DNA of 25,937 nt from positions 1 to 25,937 of the forward strand of contig JAPCJN010000020.1 of NCBI GenBank assembly GCA_027886925.1. Reading direction: 5' to 3'. The stretch comes from Nitrososphaerota archaeon (GTDB lineage: Archaea; Thermoproteota; Nitrososphaeria; Nitrososphaerales; UBA183). Within the stretch, counting starts at the first letter, position 1. The number at the start of each line of letters is the position of its first letter. The notes beneath the pieces were generated by a model. That model was not told the origin of the DNA. It saw nothing but the letters and a program-made list of their open reading frames with translations, and searched no databases. Below are positions 1 to 6,910 of the stretch, piece after piece. The position numbers were made by a program, and so were the translations under genes.

Positions 1-213
1 CGAAAGCTGCTCGTCGCAAGCCTCGTTGCATTGGCCTTGTGCATCGTCTTCGTAGCACCGATAGTCCCCACCAATGGCAACCCCCTCCAGCTTGCGGGTT
101 TCTTCCCGAGATACACATCACCAAGTTGTTTGCTGTTCCATGCAGGCGAGTCATATGGGCCTAACTCATTCCAAGCGATGAAGTGGGTTGTTAGCGAATC
201 CTGTGGCCTGTAG
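1..213 (+). CDS. C-terminal end of a possible signal-peptide protein (5' partial)
   Basis: An open frame enters from the left edge and stops with TAG at 211-213. It begins Arg-Lys followed by about 18 hydrophobic residues (Leu, Val, Ala, Ile) ending near Pro-Thr-Asn-Gly, which looks like a secretion signal or membrane anchor. About 45 polar/aromatic residues follow, with two cysteines and no motif I recognise. A TTG at 31 could be an internal start, but the charged part of the signal lies before it, so the true start is probably outside the window. Seventy visible residues is short for a secreted protein, so this could be a small exported protein, a truncated remnant or chance coding. Confidence 0.25.
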   Translation, partial: RKLLVASLVALALCIVFVAPIVPTNGNPLQLAGFFPRYTSPSCLLFHAGESYGPNSFQAMKWVVSESCGL

Positions 214-326
214 TGACCCATCCACCGAAACTTTACAGGCCAAAGAAGGGAGTCGATCCACCGCAGAGTTGAGAGAACTCGCATCGATGAAAGATAATAG
301 GAAGTCGGTAGGTTGAGCGGCCAGCT

Positions 327-512
327 TTGGTGTTTGAAATCACGTGCGCCGATTGCAATTGTCTGCCTTCTGAATGCCGCCCAAGCCCATCGGCCAAGGA
401 TTGCCCTAACTGCACCTTGGAAGATTGTTGTTGTTGGAACACGATTCAGCCGACGAAACTTGACAACTTGGAAAAGAGGACAAAAGCCGACAAAGACTTG
501 ACAGCTCCTTGA
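327..512 (+). CDS. Candidate cysteine-rich small protein (about 60 aa)
   Basis: I do not recognise a family. The frame starts at TTG 327 or GTG 330 and encodes nine cysteines within 31 residues, in the order C-x2-C-x-C-x4-C-x8-C-x2-C-x4-CCC, followed by a charged tail rich in Lys, Asp and Thr. Such density suggests metal or Fe-S binding, or a metallothionein-like protein; this is inference. The stop TGA overlaps the TTG start of the next gene as TTGA (509-512), a coupling also seen at sufS/sufU, cmk/cbf5 and the amidohydrolase/GNAT pair, which favours a real gene. A weak A/T-rich box lies near 290-299. Against it are the short length, the lack of a clear homologue, and a tail that lies inside a repeated DNA element. 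Confidence 0.35.
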   Translation: MVFEITCADCNCLPSECRPSPSAKDCPNCTLEDCCCWNTIQPTKLDNLEKRTKADKDLTAP

Positions 513-762
513 AGAGACCTAATCTCTGGGTCATAGGCGGAGCGTGTTTTCTCTTAATCGGTGTTATCACGGCGTCGGTTGGCATTTTCACCAACGCATT
601 TGTCGCGTCGATTGCCGTTATTGGACCTTCCATACCATCAGTGATGTCGATTCTTATCGGGGTCATCCTAATCAGGATTGGCATAAGGCCCAAGAGATTC
701 AGCCGACGAAAATTGACAAGTTCTCGGAAGGGGTGAAAGCCGACTAAGACTTGACATCCCCC
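443..762 (+). repeat. Paired direct repeat built from four 18-19 bp iterons
   Basis: A segment of about 66 bp occurs at 443-508 and again at 696-761 with about 51 identical positions by hand alignment. Each copy is itself a pair of a shorter motif, consensus AGCCGACnAA(G)ACTTGACA, at 448-465, 485-503, 701-718 and 738-756. The spacing within both pairs is exactly 37 bp, while the intervening bases are poorly conserved. The second copy ends just before the sufB TATA box. The arrangement looks like an iterated binding site or the remnant of a small repeated element. Confidence 0.7.
509..736 (+). CDS. Small two-helix membrane protein (75 aa)
   Basis: This is an unrecognised small membrane protein. 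Residues about 6-28 and 31-59 are strongly hydrophobic (Ile, Val, Leu, Gly, Ala, Phe) and would form two membrane segments joined by a short Pro/Ser-containing turn. The last 15 residues are Arg/Lys-rich and probably cytoplasmic. The TTG start at 509 overlaps the TGA of the cysteine-rich ORF, suggesting translational coupling. About 55 percent of codons end in G or C by my count, clearly lower than in the neighbouring suf genes, so it may be an accessory or acquired gene. The basic tail lies inside the second copy of the 443-762 repeat. Function unknown; it could take part in transport or sensing with its neighbour. Confidence 0.45.
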   Translation: MKRPNLWVIGGACFLLIGVITASVGIFTNAFVASIAVIGPSIPSVMSILIGVILIRIGIRPKRFSRRKLTSSRKG

Positions 763-774
763 GACTTCGAACGG

Positions 775-783
775 TTTTTATAG
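775..783 (+). promoter_or_regulatory. Archaeal TATA box for the suf operon
   Basis: An A/T-rich box reading TTTTTATAG stands about 30 bases before the sufB ATG at 810, in otherwise GC-rich DNA. With normal archaeal TATA-to-start spacing, transcription would begin about 5 bases before the ATG, giving a nearly leaderless mRNA. Repeat copy 4 (738-756) ends about 20 bases upstream of the box, where a regulator could act. Confidence 0.6.
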
Positions 784-809
784 TATAACATAGGTAATAC
801 AGACAGATT

Positions 810-2219
810 ATGACAACAGCAGCGGCCGACATTGTCACAGACGATTACAAGGCAAAGTATGGCTTCGCGGATTCGACCGGTTACCTGGATTCTAGGAAGA
901 TGGGCCTGAGCGAAGACGTCGTCCGCGAGATTTCGCGGCTGAGAGAGGAGCCGACGTGGATGCTCGATTTCAGGCTAAAGGCGTTCAAGGCCTTCGAGGC
1001 GAGGCCGGTCCCTACCTGGGGAGTGGACCTTTCTCCGATCAAGTTCAACGAGTTCTACTACTACGCGCAACCATCGAAGGAGACTGCGAAGCGCTGGGAG
1101 GACGTCCCTCCGGAGATCCGCAACACATTCGAGAAGCTAGGAATCCCAGAGGCGGAGAGGAAGTTCCTAGCAGGCGTCGGCGCGATCTACGAGAGCCAGG
1201 AGGTCTACAACAGCCTGCAGAAGGATCTCACCGCGCAGGGCGTCATCTTCACGAGCGTAAGCAACGCCGTCAGAGACTATCCCGACCTCATCAGGAAGTA
1301 CATCGGGACTATCGTCCCCCCTAACGACAACAAGTTCGCGGCCTTGAACAGCGCGGTCTGGAGCGACGGGCCGTTCATCTACATCCCAGAGGGCGTCAAG
1401 ATCGCCATGCCCCTTCAGTCTTACTTCAGGATTAACGCGCAAGGCATGGGGCAGTTCGAGAGGACGCTCATCGTCGCGGAGCCAGGCAGCGAGGTCCACT
1501 ACATCGAAGGTTGCACCGCAGCGATGTATCAAAAGTCGATGCTGCACGCCGCCATCGTCGAGCTGATCGCGAAGAAGGGCGCGAAGATCAGATACATCAC
1601 CATCCAGAACTGGAGCAAGAACGTCTACAACCTCGTCACCAAGAGGGCCCACGCCTACGAAGACGCGAGCGTGACGTGGCTCAACGGCGAGGTGGGCTCC
1701 GGGCGGAACATGAAGTACCCCTCGATCTACCTCCTCGGCAGGGGTGCGAAGGCGGAGATTCTCTCAATGGCGTATGCCGGCGCGAACCAGATCCAAGACA
1801 CGGGAGGCAAGATCATCCACCTGGCTTCGGACACGTCGTCGAAGATAATCTCAAAGTCCGTCTCGAAGGACGGTGGCGAGGCGATATATCGGGGACTCTT
1901 GCACATCGCAAAAGGGGCGCACAACGTAAAGTCGACGGTGCGCTGCGACGCGCTTCTCCTGGACGAACGCTCCAAGACATCGACCATTCCGTACATGGAG
2001 GTGATGGCCGAAGACGCCACGGTGACCCACGAAGCGAGCGTCGGGAAGGTGGGCGAAGACCAGGTGTTCTACCTGATGGCCAGAGGAATCAGCGAGAGAG
2101 ACGCGCTGAGCATGATAGTCAACGGGTTCGTCGAACCCTTCACCAAGGAGCTCCCGATGACGTACGCGATAGAGCTCAACCGCCTGATGGCGCTTGAGAT
2201 GACCGGCGCAGTCGGCTAG
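810..2219 (+). CDS. sufB: Fe-S cluster assembly scaffold protein SufB
   Basis: SufB is the scaffold subunit of the cytoplasmic SUF machinery, where sulfur from SufS/SufU and iron form a cluster on the SufB-SufC-SufD complex. The 469-residue protein has the family's N-terminal helical region, the parallel beta-helix core and the C-terminal signature. Cys379, in the Arg-Cys-Asp-Ala-Leu-Leu context, and His407, in Thr-His-Glu-Ala-Ser, are 28 residues apart, the same spacing as the E. coli Cys405/His433 pair used for cluster assembly. The ATG at 810 follows a good TATA box. It is the first gene of the operon; sufD follows after 96 bases. No sufC lies beside it, so the ATPase must be encoded elsewhere or just outside the window. 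Confidence 0.96.
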   Translation: MTTAAADIVTDDYKAKYGFADSTGYLDSRKMGLSEDVVREISRLREEPTWMLDFRLKAFKAFEARPVPTWGVDLSPIKFNEFYYYAQPSKETAKRWEDVPPEIRNTFEKLGIPEAERKFLAGVGAIYESQEVYNSLQKDLTAQGVIFTSVSNAVRDYPDLIRKYIGTIVPPNDNKFAALNSAVWSDGPFIYIPEGVKIAMPLQSYFRINAQGMGQFERTLIVAEPGSEVHYIEGCTAAMYQKSMLHAAIVELIAKKGAKIRYITIQNWSKNVYNLVTKRAHAYEDASVTWLNGEVGSGRNMKYPSIYLLGRGAKAEILSMAYAGANQIQDTGGKIIHLASDTSSKIISKSVSKDGGEAIYRGLLHIAKGAHNVKSTVRCDALLLDERSKTSTIPYMEVMAEDATVTHEASVGKVGEDQVFYLMARGISERDALSMIVNGFVEPFTKELPMTYAIELNRLMALEMTGAVG

Positions 2220-2290
2220 AGCGAGCGAACAAGAGAGCAGCGAAGACACGTCGTAACAGCTCCCTTGATTCAATCTAATCATCAAGACAT

Positions 2291-2324
2291 TGTGAGTGAG
2301 CAAGTGAGTAAGTGAGTGAGTGAG
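2291..2324 (+). repeat. GTGA tetranucleotide repeats over the sufD start
   Basis: A run of GTGA/GTAA-type tetranucleotide units reads through the sufD initiation region. Several GTG triplets lie in it, but only the one at 2316 opens the SufD frame, because TGA at 2313-2315 stops that frame just upstream. Gain or loss of a unit would change the spacing or the choice of start codon. Confidence 0.7.
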
Positions 2325-3758
2325 AGCCAGTTGTCCCAGAGCACGGTCACGCAGTTCACAGAGGAGCAGGTTGTCGTTATCTCGAGGAAGTTCGGAGAGC
2401 CGAAGTGGCTCACGGACTACAGACTCTCTTCGCTGGCGAGGTTCCGGGAGCTTCCCTTAGAGACGTCGCCCCTCTACACGAAGTACACGGGGGTATCCGC
2501 CTTCGACCCTGAGCAGTTCCCGGTCAAGCCCGTCGAAGAGAAGATTGACCTCCGTGCTCACTTCCAAGGACACCTCACCGGAAAGGAGACCAACATCCTC
2601 CTCCAGGGAAACTCGACGACGGTCCACGTCGACCTCGAAGAAAGCGTCGCTAGGGGGGGCATCAAGCTCCTGGACATCCACGAGGCGATAGCAAAGCACG
2701 AGCCGCTCCTGCGCGAGCTCCTCCTGTCGAAACGACCCGTCGACCCGTCCAAAGAAAAATATGCGGCGCTCAACGCCGCATTTTTCAACTCGGGCACGTT
2801 CGTCCACGTCCCACCTGGTCTCTCGGATGCCGCACTTTCGACGGTCAGGAAGATGTCCGTAGTGAAAGACCCTCAAGCGAGCGTCATCGACCTGACGATC
2901 CTTTACGCGGAGGAGGGCTCGAAGCTGAACTATCTCGAGGAGCTCTACGCTGGAACCGCCAGCGGGCCTTACCTCGATAGCACCGTCCTCGACATCGTGG
3001 CGGAGAAGGGAGCTCACATCGAGGTCAGCACACTCCAGCTCCTCGACGACCAGACAGTCTATCTCTCGAACAAGGGTGTGACCGCGTCGAGCGACTCGAA
3101 GGTCACCCTAGCTGAGATCCTCCTCGGCTCTCACGTGACGAGATCCAGGCTCAACGTCAACCTCGATGGAAGAGGGTCCGCGTTCGAGGGCTACGAGGTC
3201 TTCTTCTGCGACGGGAAACAGAGATACGACTTGGAGTCCAACCTGATTCACAACTCGCCGGACTCGACCGCGGCGTTGACCGCGAGGGGGGTGCTCAAGG
3301 ACGAGTCCCAATCGATCTTCAAGGGGATGGTCAAGATCAACCACCTAGCGAAGAACTCAAGCTCCTATCTCGCGCACCATGCGATGCTGCTCGACAAACG
3401 CGCCCGCTCCGACGCGATACCAGGGTTGGACATCGACACCAACGAGGTAAAGGCGACCCACTCTGCTTCCGTCGCCCAGATAGACGACGAGCAGGTCTTC
3501 TACCTGATGGCAAGGGGCCTCCCCCAAGACGAGGCGAAGAAGATGATAATCATAGGCTTCTTCGAGCCTGTCGTCTCGAGGATACCCGTCGAGTTCGCCC
3601 GCGAAGGCGCCAAGTTCATCATCGAGGGCAAGTGGTACGGGGAACGCAGGAAGCTCATCGACAGGGAGACTCTCATCGCGTTGACCGGCGAGAAGCCCTC
3701 TGAGGTGAAGCAGGGCGGCTCCGACATATTCGAGAGACACTACAAGTACCGAGGCTAG
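2316..3758 (+). CDS. sufD: Fe-S cluster assembly protein SufD
   Basis: SufD is the SufB paralogue that completes the SufB-SufC-SufD scaffold. The 480-residue protein shares the beta-helix core and the C-terminal block with SufB (His-Ser-Ala-Ser-Val, then Asp-Glu-Gln-Val-Phe-Tyr-Leu-Met-Ala-Arg-Gly). It keeps the conserved His, here His382, but has Met where SufB has its cluster cysteine (His-His-Ala-Met-Leu-Leu-Asp), which supports SufD rather than a second SufB. The GTG start at 2316 is forced by an upstream in-frame TGA and lies inside a GTGA repeat. The gap after sufB contains an imperfect hairpin (2264-2269 with 2281-2286) but no clear TATA box, so co-transcription with sufB is likely. 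Confidence 0.92.
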   Translation: MSESQLSQSTVTQFTEEQVVVISRKFGEPKWLTDYRLSSLARFRELPLETSPLYTKYTGVSAFDPEQFPVKPVEEKIDLRAHFQGHLTGKETNILLQGNSTTVHVDLEESVARGGIKLLDIHEAIAKHEPLLRELLLSKRPVDPSKEKYAALNAAFFNSGTFVHVPPGLSDAALSTVRKMSVVKDPQASVIDLTILYAEEGSKLNYLEELYAGTASGPYLDSTVLDIVAEKGAHIEVSTLQLLDDQTVYLSNKGVTASSDSKVTLAEILLGSHVTRSRLNVNLDGRGSAFEGYEVFFCDGKQRYDLESNLIHNSPDSTAALTARGVLKDESQSIFKGMVKINHLAKNSSSYLAHHAMLLDKRARSDAIPGLDIDTNEVKATHSASVAQIDDEQVFYLMARGLPQDEAKKMIIIGFFEPVVSRIPVEFAREGAKFIIEGKWYGERRKLIDRETLIALTGEKPSEVKQGGSDIFERHYKYRG

Positions 3759-3761
3759 GTT

Positions 3762-4079
3762 GTGAGTTGTTTGTCCAGGTTTGTGAGGACACTCGAGCTC
3801 TCAAAGCTGGCCCCAGGGTCGATGGCCGGCGTGGAGCTGGAGGGAAGGCGCATCCTTCTCTCCAACATAGGGGGCGAGGTCCATGCTGTCGATGGCACCT
3901 GCACCCACGAGGAGTCGCCCCTCTCCCAAGGCTTCATGATAGAGGACAGGGTCGTCTGCCAGCTCCACCTCTCGCAGTTCGACCTCAAGACAGGAGCGGT
4001 CTACAACCCTCCCGCCATCGAGCCCCTGAAGGTTTACAATGTTAAAATAGAGGAAGGCTTCGTTTCGGTAGAGATTTAG
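3762..4079 (+). CDS. Rieske-type [2Fe-2S] ferredoxin in the suf operon
   Basis: This is a small soluble Rieske protein of 105 residues, of the kind found as ferredoxin subunits of ring-hydroxylating oxygenases or in NirD. The cluster motifs are Cys-Thr-His (about residues 47-49) and Cys-Gln-Leu-His (about 67-70), giving the two-Cys two-His ligand set. No signal peptide or membrane anchor precedes the domain, so it is not a bc1-type Rieske protein. The GTG start lies 3 bases after the sufD stop. The suf context suggests a redox role in cluster assembly or simply a client protein; neither is proven. A similar ferredoxin stands between sufD and sufC in some actinobacterial suf operons. Confidence 0.9.
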   Translation: MSCLSRFVRTLELSKLAPGSMAGVELEGRRILLSNIGGEVHAVDGTCTHEESPLSQGFMIEDRVVCQLHLSQFDLKTGAVYNPPAIEPLKVYNVKIEEGFVSVEI

Positions 4080-4099
4080 GGCGGATTTGTGAAGACAAG

Positions 4100-5344
4100 A
4101 TGCTAGAATCGACGAAGACGGTCGACGTGGAACGAGTCAAGAGCGACTTCCCCATTCTGGAGAGGAAGGTCAACGGCAAGAGGCTCGTCTATCTCGACAA
4201 CGCAGCGACCACGCAAAAGCCCAAGGTCGTCATCGAGGCGCTCGTCGACTACTACTCGAGGTATAACGCGAACGTCCATCGGGGCGTCCACCAGCTGAGC
4301 ATCGAGGCGACAGAGACCTACGAGAACTCGAGGAAGAAGGTGGCGAAGTTCATCAACTCGCCATCCCCTCAGGAGGTCGTCTTCACCCGAGGGACCACCG
4401 AGTCTATCAACCTCGTCAGGTTCGCATGGGGTTCCAAATTCGTAAAGCAGGGCGACCTCATCCTGCTCACGATGATGGAGCACCACAGCAACATCGTGCC
4501 GTGGCAGCTCCTCGCGAAGGAGAAGGGCGCGAGGGTGGAGTACGCGCCGATAACTTCGGACGGCCGGATCGACGTCAGCGAGTTCGAGAGGCTCCTCGGG
4601 CGGTCCCCGACGCTCGTCGCGTTCACCCAGTGCTCCAACGTCCTCGGCACCATAAACGACGCCGAGAGGCTTTGTGCGATGGCAAGGGAGGCCGGCGCGA
4701 CGACCCTCATCGACGCCGCACAATCCGTCCCTCACATGGGGGTGGACGTCCAGAAGATAGGCTGCGATTTTCTCGCATTCTCCGGGCACAAGATGCTCGG
4801 TCCCACGGGGATCGGCGTCCTCTACGGCAAGAGGGCGCTTCTCAACTCCATGGAGCCTTTCCAATCAGGCGGAGACATGATCAAGGAGGTCCACGTCGAC
4901 GGCGCAAGGTGGAACGACGTCCCCTACAAGTTCGAGGCTGGCACCCCCAACATCGCGGACGCCATCGGGCTGGGCGTCGCCGTCGAGTACCTCTCCTCGC
5001 TGGGCATGGACAACGTGAGGAGGCACGAGGTCGAGCTTATGCGCTACGCGCTCGAGAAGATGTCACAGATACCGAATCTGACCTTGTACGGCCCCTCCAA
5101 CCTAGAGGAGCGCGGCGGGGTGATCTCGTTCAACCTCGCCGACATCCACCCTCACGACATGGCCTCGATACTCGATGAAGAGGGAGTCGCCATAAGGTCG
5201 GGCCACCACTGTGCGCAGCCCCTGATGGAGCACCTCGACGTCCCAGGGACGAGCCGAGCGAGCTTCTACGTCTACAACTCGACGAGCGACATCGACGCCC
5301 TAATAGGCGCCCTGCTAAAGGCCAAGAGCGTGTTTCGCGTTTGA
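4100..5344 (+). CDS. sufS: Cysteine desulfurase SufS
   Basis: SufS is a PLP enzyme that takes sulfur from cysteine and passes the persulfide to SufU. The 414-residue protein has the group II signature: Tyr-Leu-Asp-Asn-Ala-Ala-Thr-Thr-Gln-Lys-Pro near residue 31, His129 of Glu-His-His-Ser-Asn over the PLP ring, Asp205 and Gln208, the PLP lysine Lys231 in Ser-Gly-His-Lys, and catalytic Cys371 in Ser-Gly-His-His-Cys-Ala-Gln-Pro. The cysteine sits in the short rigid loop typical of SufS rather than the long loop of IscS. The ATG start is 20 bases after the Rieske gene, and the stop overlaps the sufU TTG start as TTGA. Confidence 0.96.
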   Translation: MLESTKTVDVERVKSDFPILERKVNGKRLVYLDNAATTQKPKVVIEALVDYYSRYNANVHRGVHQLSIEATETYENSRKKVAKFINSPSPQEVVFTRGTTESINLVRFAWGSKFVKQGDLILLTMMEHHSNIVPWQLLAKEKGARVEYAPITSDGRIDVSEFERLLGRSPTLVAFTQCSNVLGTINDAERLCAMAREAGATTLIDAAQSVPHMGVDVQKIGCDFLAFSGHKMLGPTGIGVLYGKRALLNSMEPFQSGGDMIKEVHVDGARWNDVPYKFEAGTPNIADAIGLGVAVEYLSSLGMDNVRRHEVELMRYALEKMSQIPNLTLYGPSNLEERGGVISFNLADIHPHDMASILDEEGVAIRSGHHCAQPLMEHLDVPGTSRASFYVYNSTSDIDALIGALLKAKSVFRV

Positions 5345-5748
5345 GCAGCGACTTTTACAGGGAGCTGATCCTCGACTACTATCGAAACCCGCGGAACTTC
5401 GGCAAGCTGGACCCGCACGACATCGAGGCAAAGGACCTCAACCCCCTGTGCGGGGACGAGATCGAGATGCAGATACGCGTCTCGCCGGACAAGGAGAAGA
5501 TAGAGGAGATCAAGTTCATCGGGAAGGGCTGCGCGATAAGCCAGGCCACGGCGTCGATGCTGACGGAGCTCGCCAAGGGCAAGCCGTTGCTGTGGGCGAA
5601 GGACCTTAACAAGGAAGACGTCCTGAAGATGCTCGGGACCTCGGACCTGGGCCCAGCTAGGATAAAGTGCGCCATGCTATCGGTGAAGGTGCTGAAGACG
5701 GGCGTCTACGGCTACCTGGGCTCGCAATACACAGAGACGCCTGACTAG
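5341..5748 (+). CDS. sufU: SufU-type sulfur transfer/scaffold protein
   Basis: This 135-residue IscU/SufU-fold protein accepts persulfide from SufS and delivers it to the SUF scaffold, or acts as a scaffold itself. The ligands are Cys37 and Asp39 (Leu-Cys-Gly-Asp), Cys64 (Gly-Cys-Ala-Ile-Ser) and Cys110 (Arg-Ile-Lys-Cys-Ala). The residue before the last cysteine is Lys, as in SufU, not His as in IscU, but the insertion of about 16-18 residues seen in B. subtilis SufU between the second and third cysteines is absent. The TTG start overlaps the sufS stop. The stop TAG shares the tetramer CTAG with the stop of the convergent sdhB. Confidence 0.94.
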   Translation: MSSDFYRELILDYYRNPRNFGKLDPHDIEAKDLNPLCGDEIEMQIRVSPDKEKIEEIKFIGKGCAISQATASMLTELAKGKPLLWAKDLNKEDVLKMLGTSDLGPARIKCAMLSVKVLKTGVYGYLGSQYTETPD

Positions 5749-6551
5749 TCAGGGACCCTCGCGAGGTCCTTGTTGGGATTCGGGAAAACGGAGGCTCCCT
5801 TCTTCCTCTTCTTCCCCGGCCTTGCAGCAGCCATGACGTGCCGTTTCAGTAGCTGGATCCCGAGTGCGGGGTCCACGCCCTTGGGACATACCGCAGAGCA
5901 GGTCCCCGCGAAGTGGCATCTCCACACCCCGTGCGCGGTGTCCACCTCTTCCAACCTCTCGTCCACCGCTTCGTCCCTCACGTCCTGCAGGAATCGATAG
6001 GCCTGCGCGAGCGCCTGAGGGCCCGGGAAGGCGGAGTCGGTCGAGCTCGTCGGACAGGACGAGCTGCACAGGCCGCACTTTATGCAGTAGGTGAACTGGA
6101 CGATCGAGTCCAGCTCCTCTGGCGTCATCAGGTACTCGCCGACAGGCGCCTCCTGCTCCGCGACGTCGCCCTTCCTCACGATGCGAGGCGAAAGGCTCGC
6201 GTGCTTGGAAAAGAAGGACTCCATGTCGACCACCAGGTCCCTGACGATGGGGAAGTTGTCCATCGGCTGGACAGTCACGGTCTTGGACCGGAGGTGGGCC
6301 ACCTGCGTCTCGCAGGCGAGTCGAGGCCTGCCATCGATCTTCATCCCGCACGAACCGCAAGACGACATCCTGCACGAGAAACGCAACGCGATGCTGTGGT
6401 CGACGCGGTCCTTCGCGTAGAGGAGGGCGTCAAGGACTGTCATCCCGTCCTTTGCGGGGACGGCGTACCGCTCGAAGTGAGGGCTTTTCTCTTGCGAGGG
6501 GTCGAACCTCTGAATCTTGAGGCTCAGCTCGTTGGCGGCGGTCAAGCTCAT
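5745..6551 (-). CDS. sdhB: Succinate dehydrogenase iron-sulfur subunit SdhB
   Basis: SdhB carries electrons from FAD in SdhA to the membrane anchor. In 268 residues all three cluster sites are visible: the ferredoxin-type [2Fe-2S] site (Cys60, Cys65, Cys68, Cys80), the [4Fe-4S] site (Cys156, Cys159, Cys162 plus Cys222), and the set that normally holds [3Fe-4S] (Cys166, Cys212, Cys218). The presence of Cys166 after the CxxCxxCxxxCP run is the classic succinate:quinone oxidoreductase pattern. The ATG start overlaps the sdhD stop as ATGA (6548-6551). It is the last gene of the sdh operon and ends in a CTAG shared with the sufU stop. A short Lys/Arg-rich tail follows the last cluster. Confidence 0.96.
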   Translation of the reverse strand: MSLTAANELSLKIQRFDPSQEKSPHFERYAVPAKDGMTVLDALLYAKDRVDHSIALRFSCRMSSCGSCGMKIDGRPRLACETQVAHLRSKTVTVQPMDNFPIVRDLVVDMESFFSKHASLSPRIVRKGDVAEQEAPVGEYLMTPEELDSIVQFTYCIKCGLCSSSCPTSSTDSAFPGPQALAQAYRFLQDVRDEAVDERLEEVDTAHGVWRCHFAGTCSAVCPKGVDPALGIQLLKRHVMAAARPGKKRKKGASVFPNPNKDLARVPD

Positions 6552-6898
6552 CCCGCCTGCCCCGTCGCGGCGAGTATCACCGTCCTAGTCCCGTAGGCCA
6601 CGGTCGCGAGGGTGGCCAACGACACCGTCCAGTTCACGCCCTTCGTCCATCCCCGCCCTTGCCGCCATTCGAGAAGGATTATCCGGAGGCCGTTGAAACC
6701 GTGCGCCAGCACGACGATGAGCAGTAGCTCGAGCAGAGTCGCGTCTGCCACGCCCTTGTAGACGGAAAGGACTCTCTGGAAAGAGACCGCCTCGCCGTAG
6801 GGCACGAGGACGCCCTGCATCAGCAGGTGGATGGTCACGAGGCCTATCGCCAGCACTGCGGTGAGATATTGTAGCTGCATCAGCCTCATTTCTCTCAT
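6548..6898 (-). CDS. sdhD: Succinate dehydrogenase membrane anchor, SdhD-like
   Basis: This 116-residue membrane protein has three hydrophobic segments (about residues 9-33, 50-75 and 88-112), as expected for an SdhC/D anchor that binds heme b and quinone. His24 and His66 are heme ligand candidates; His66 lies in His-Gly-Phe-Asn-Gly-Leu-Arg, a motif shared with the upstream anchor gene. The short length and position between the other anchor and sdhB fit SdhD, but C and D assignment rests on order and length only. The ATG at 6898 is 12 bases after the sdhC stop, and its own stop overlaps the sdhB start. Confidence 0.88.
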   Translation of the reverse strand: MREMRLMQLQYLTAVLAIGLVTIHLLMQGVLVPYGEAVSFQRVLSVYKGVADATLLELLLIVVLAHGFNGLRIILLEWRQGRGWTKGVNWTVSLATLATVAYGTRTVILAATGQAG

Positions 6899-6910
6899 GC
6901 CTCAACCGCC

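Noticed and set aside
313..501. Open frame overlapping the cysteine-rich ORF, with a basic tail like that of the membrane protein
   Set aside because: It has no coupling to the next gene and no clear motif; the tail similarity is explained by the repeat at 443-508.
544..747. His/Cys-containing open frame ending in the second repeat copy, similar in tail to the cysteine-rich ORF
   Set aside because: It overlaps the hydrophobic two-helix ORF in another frame and lacks a clear start context; the tail similarity follows from the repeated DNA.
443..762. Possible CRISPR array
   Set aside because: Only four units of 18-19 bp in two pairs 253 bp apart, with similar rather than unique intervening sequence in each pair; no array and no cas genes.
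4103..4864. Long minus-strand open frame within sufS
   Set aside because: It is a shadow of the GC-rich sufS codons, with Arg/Asp/Leu-rich translation and no motif.
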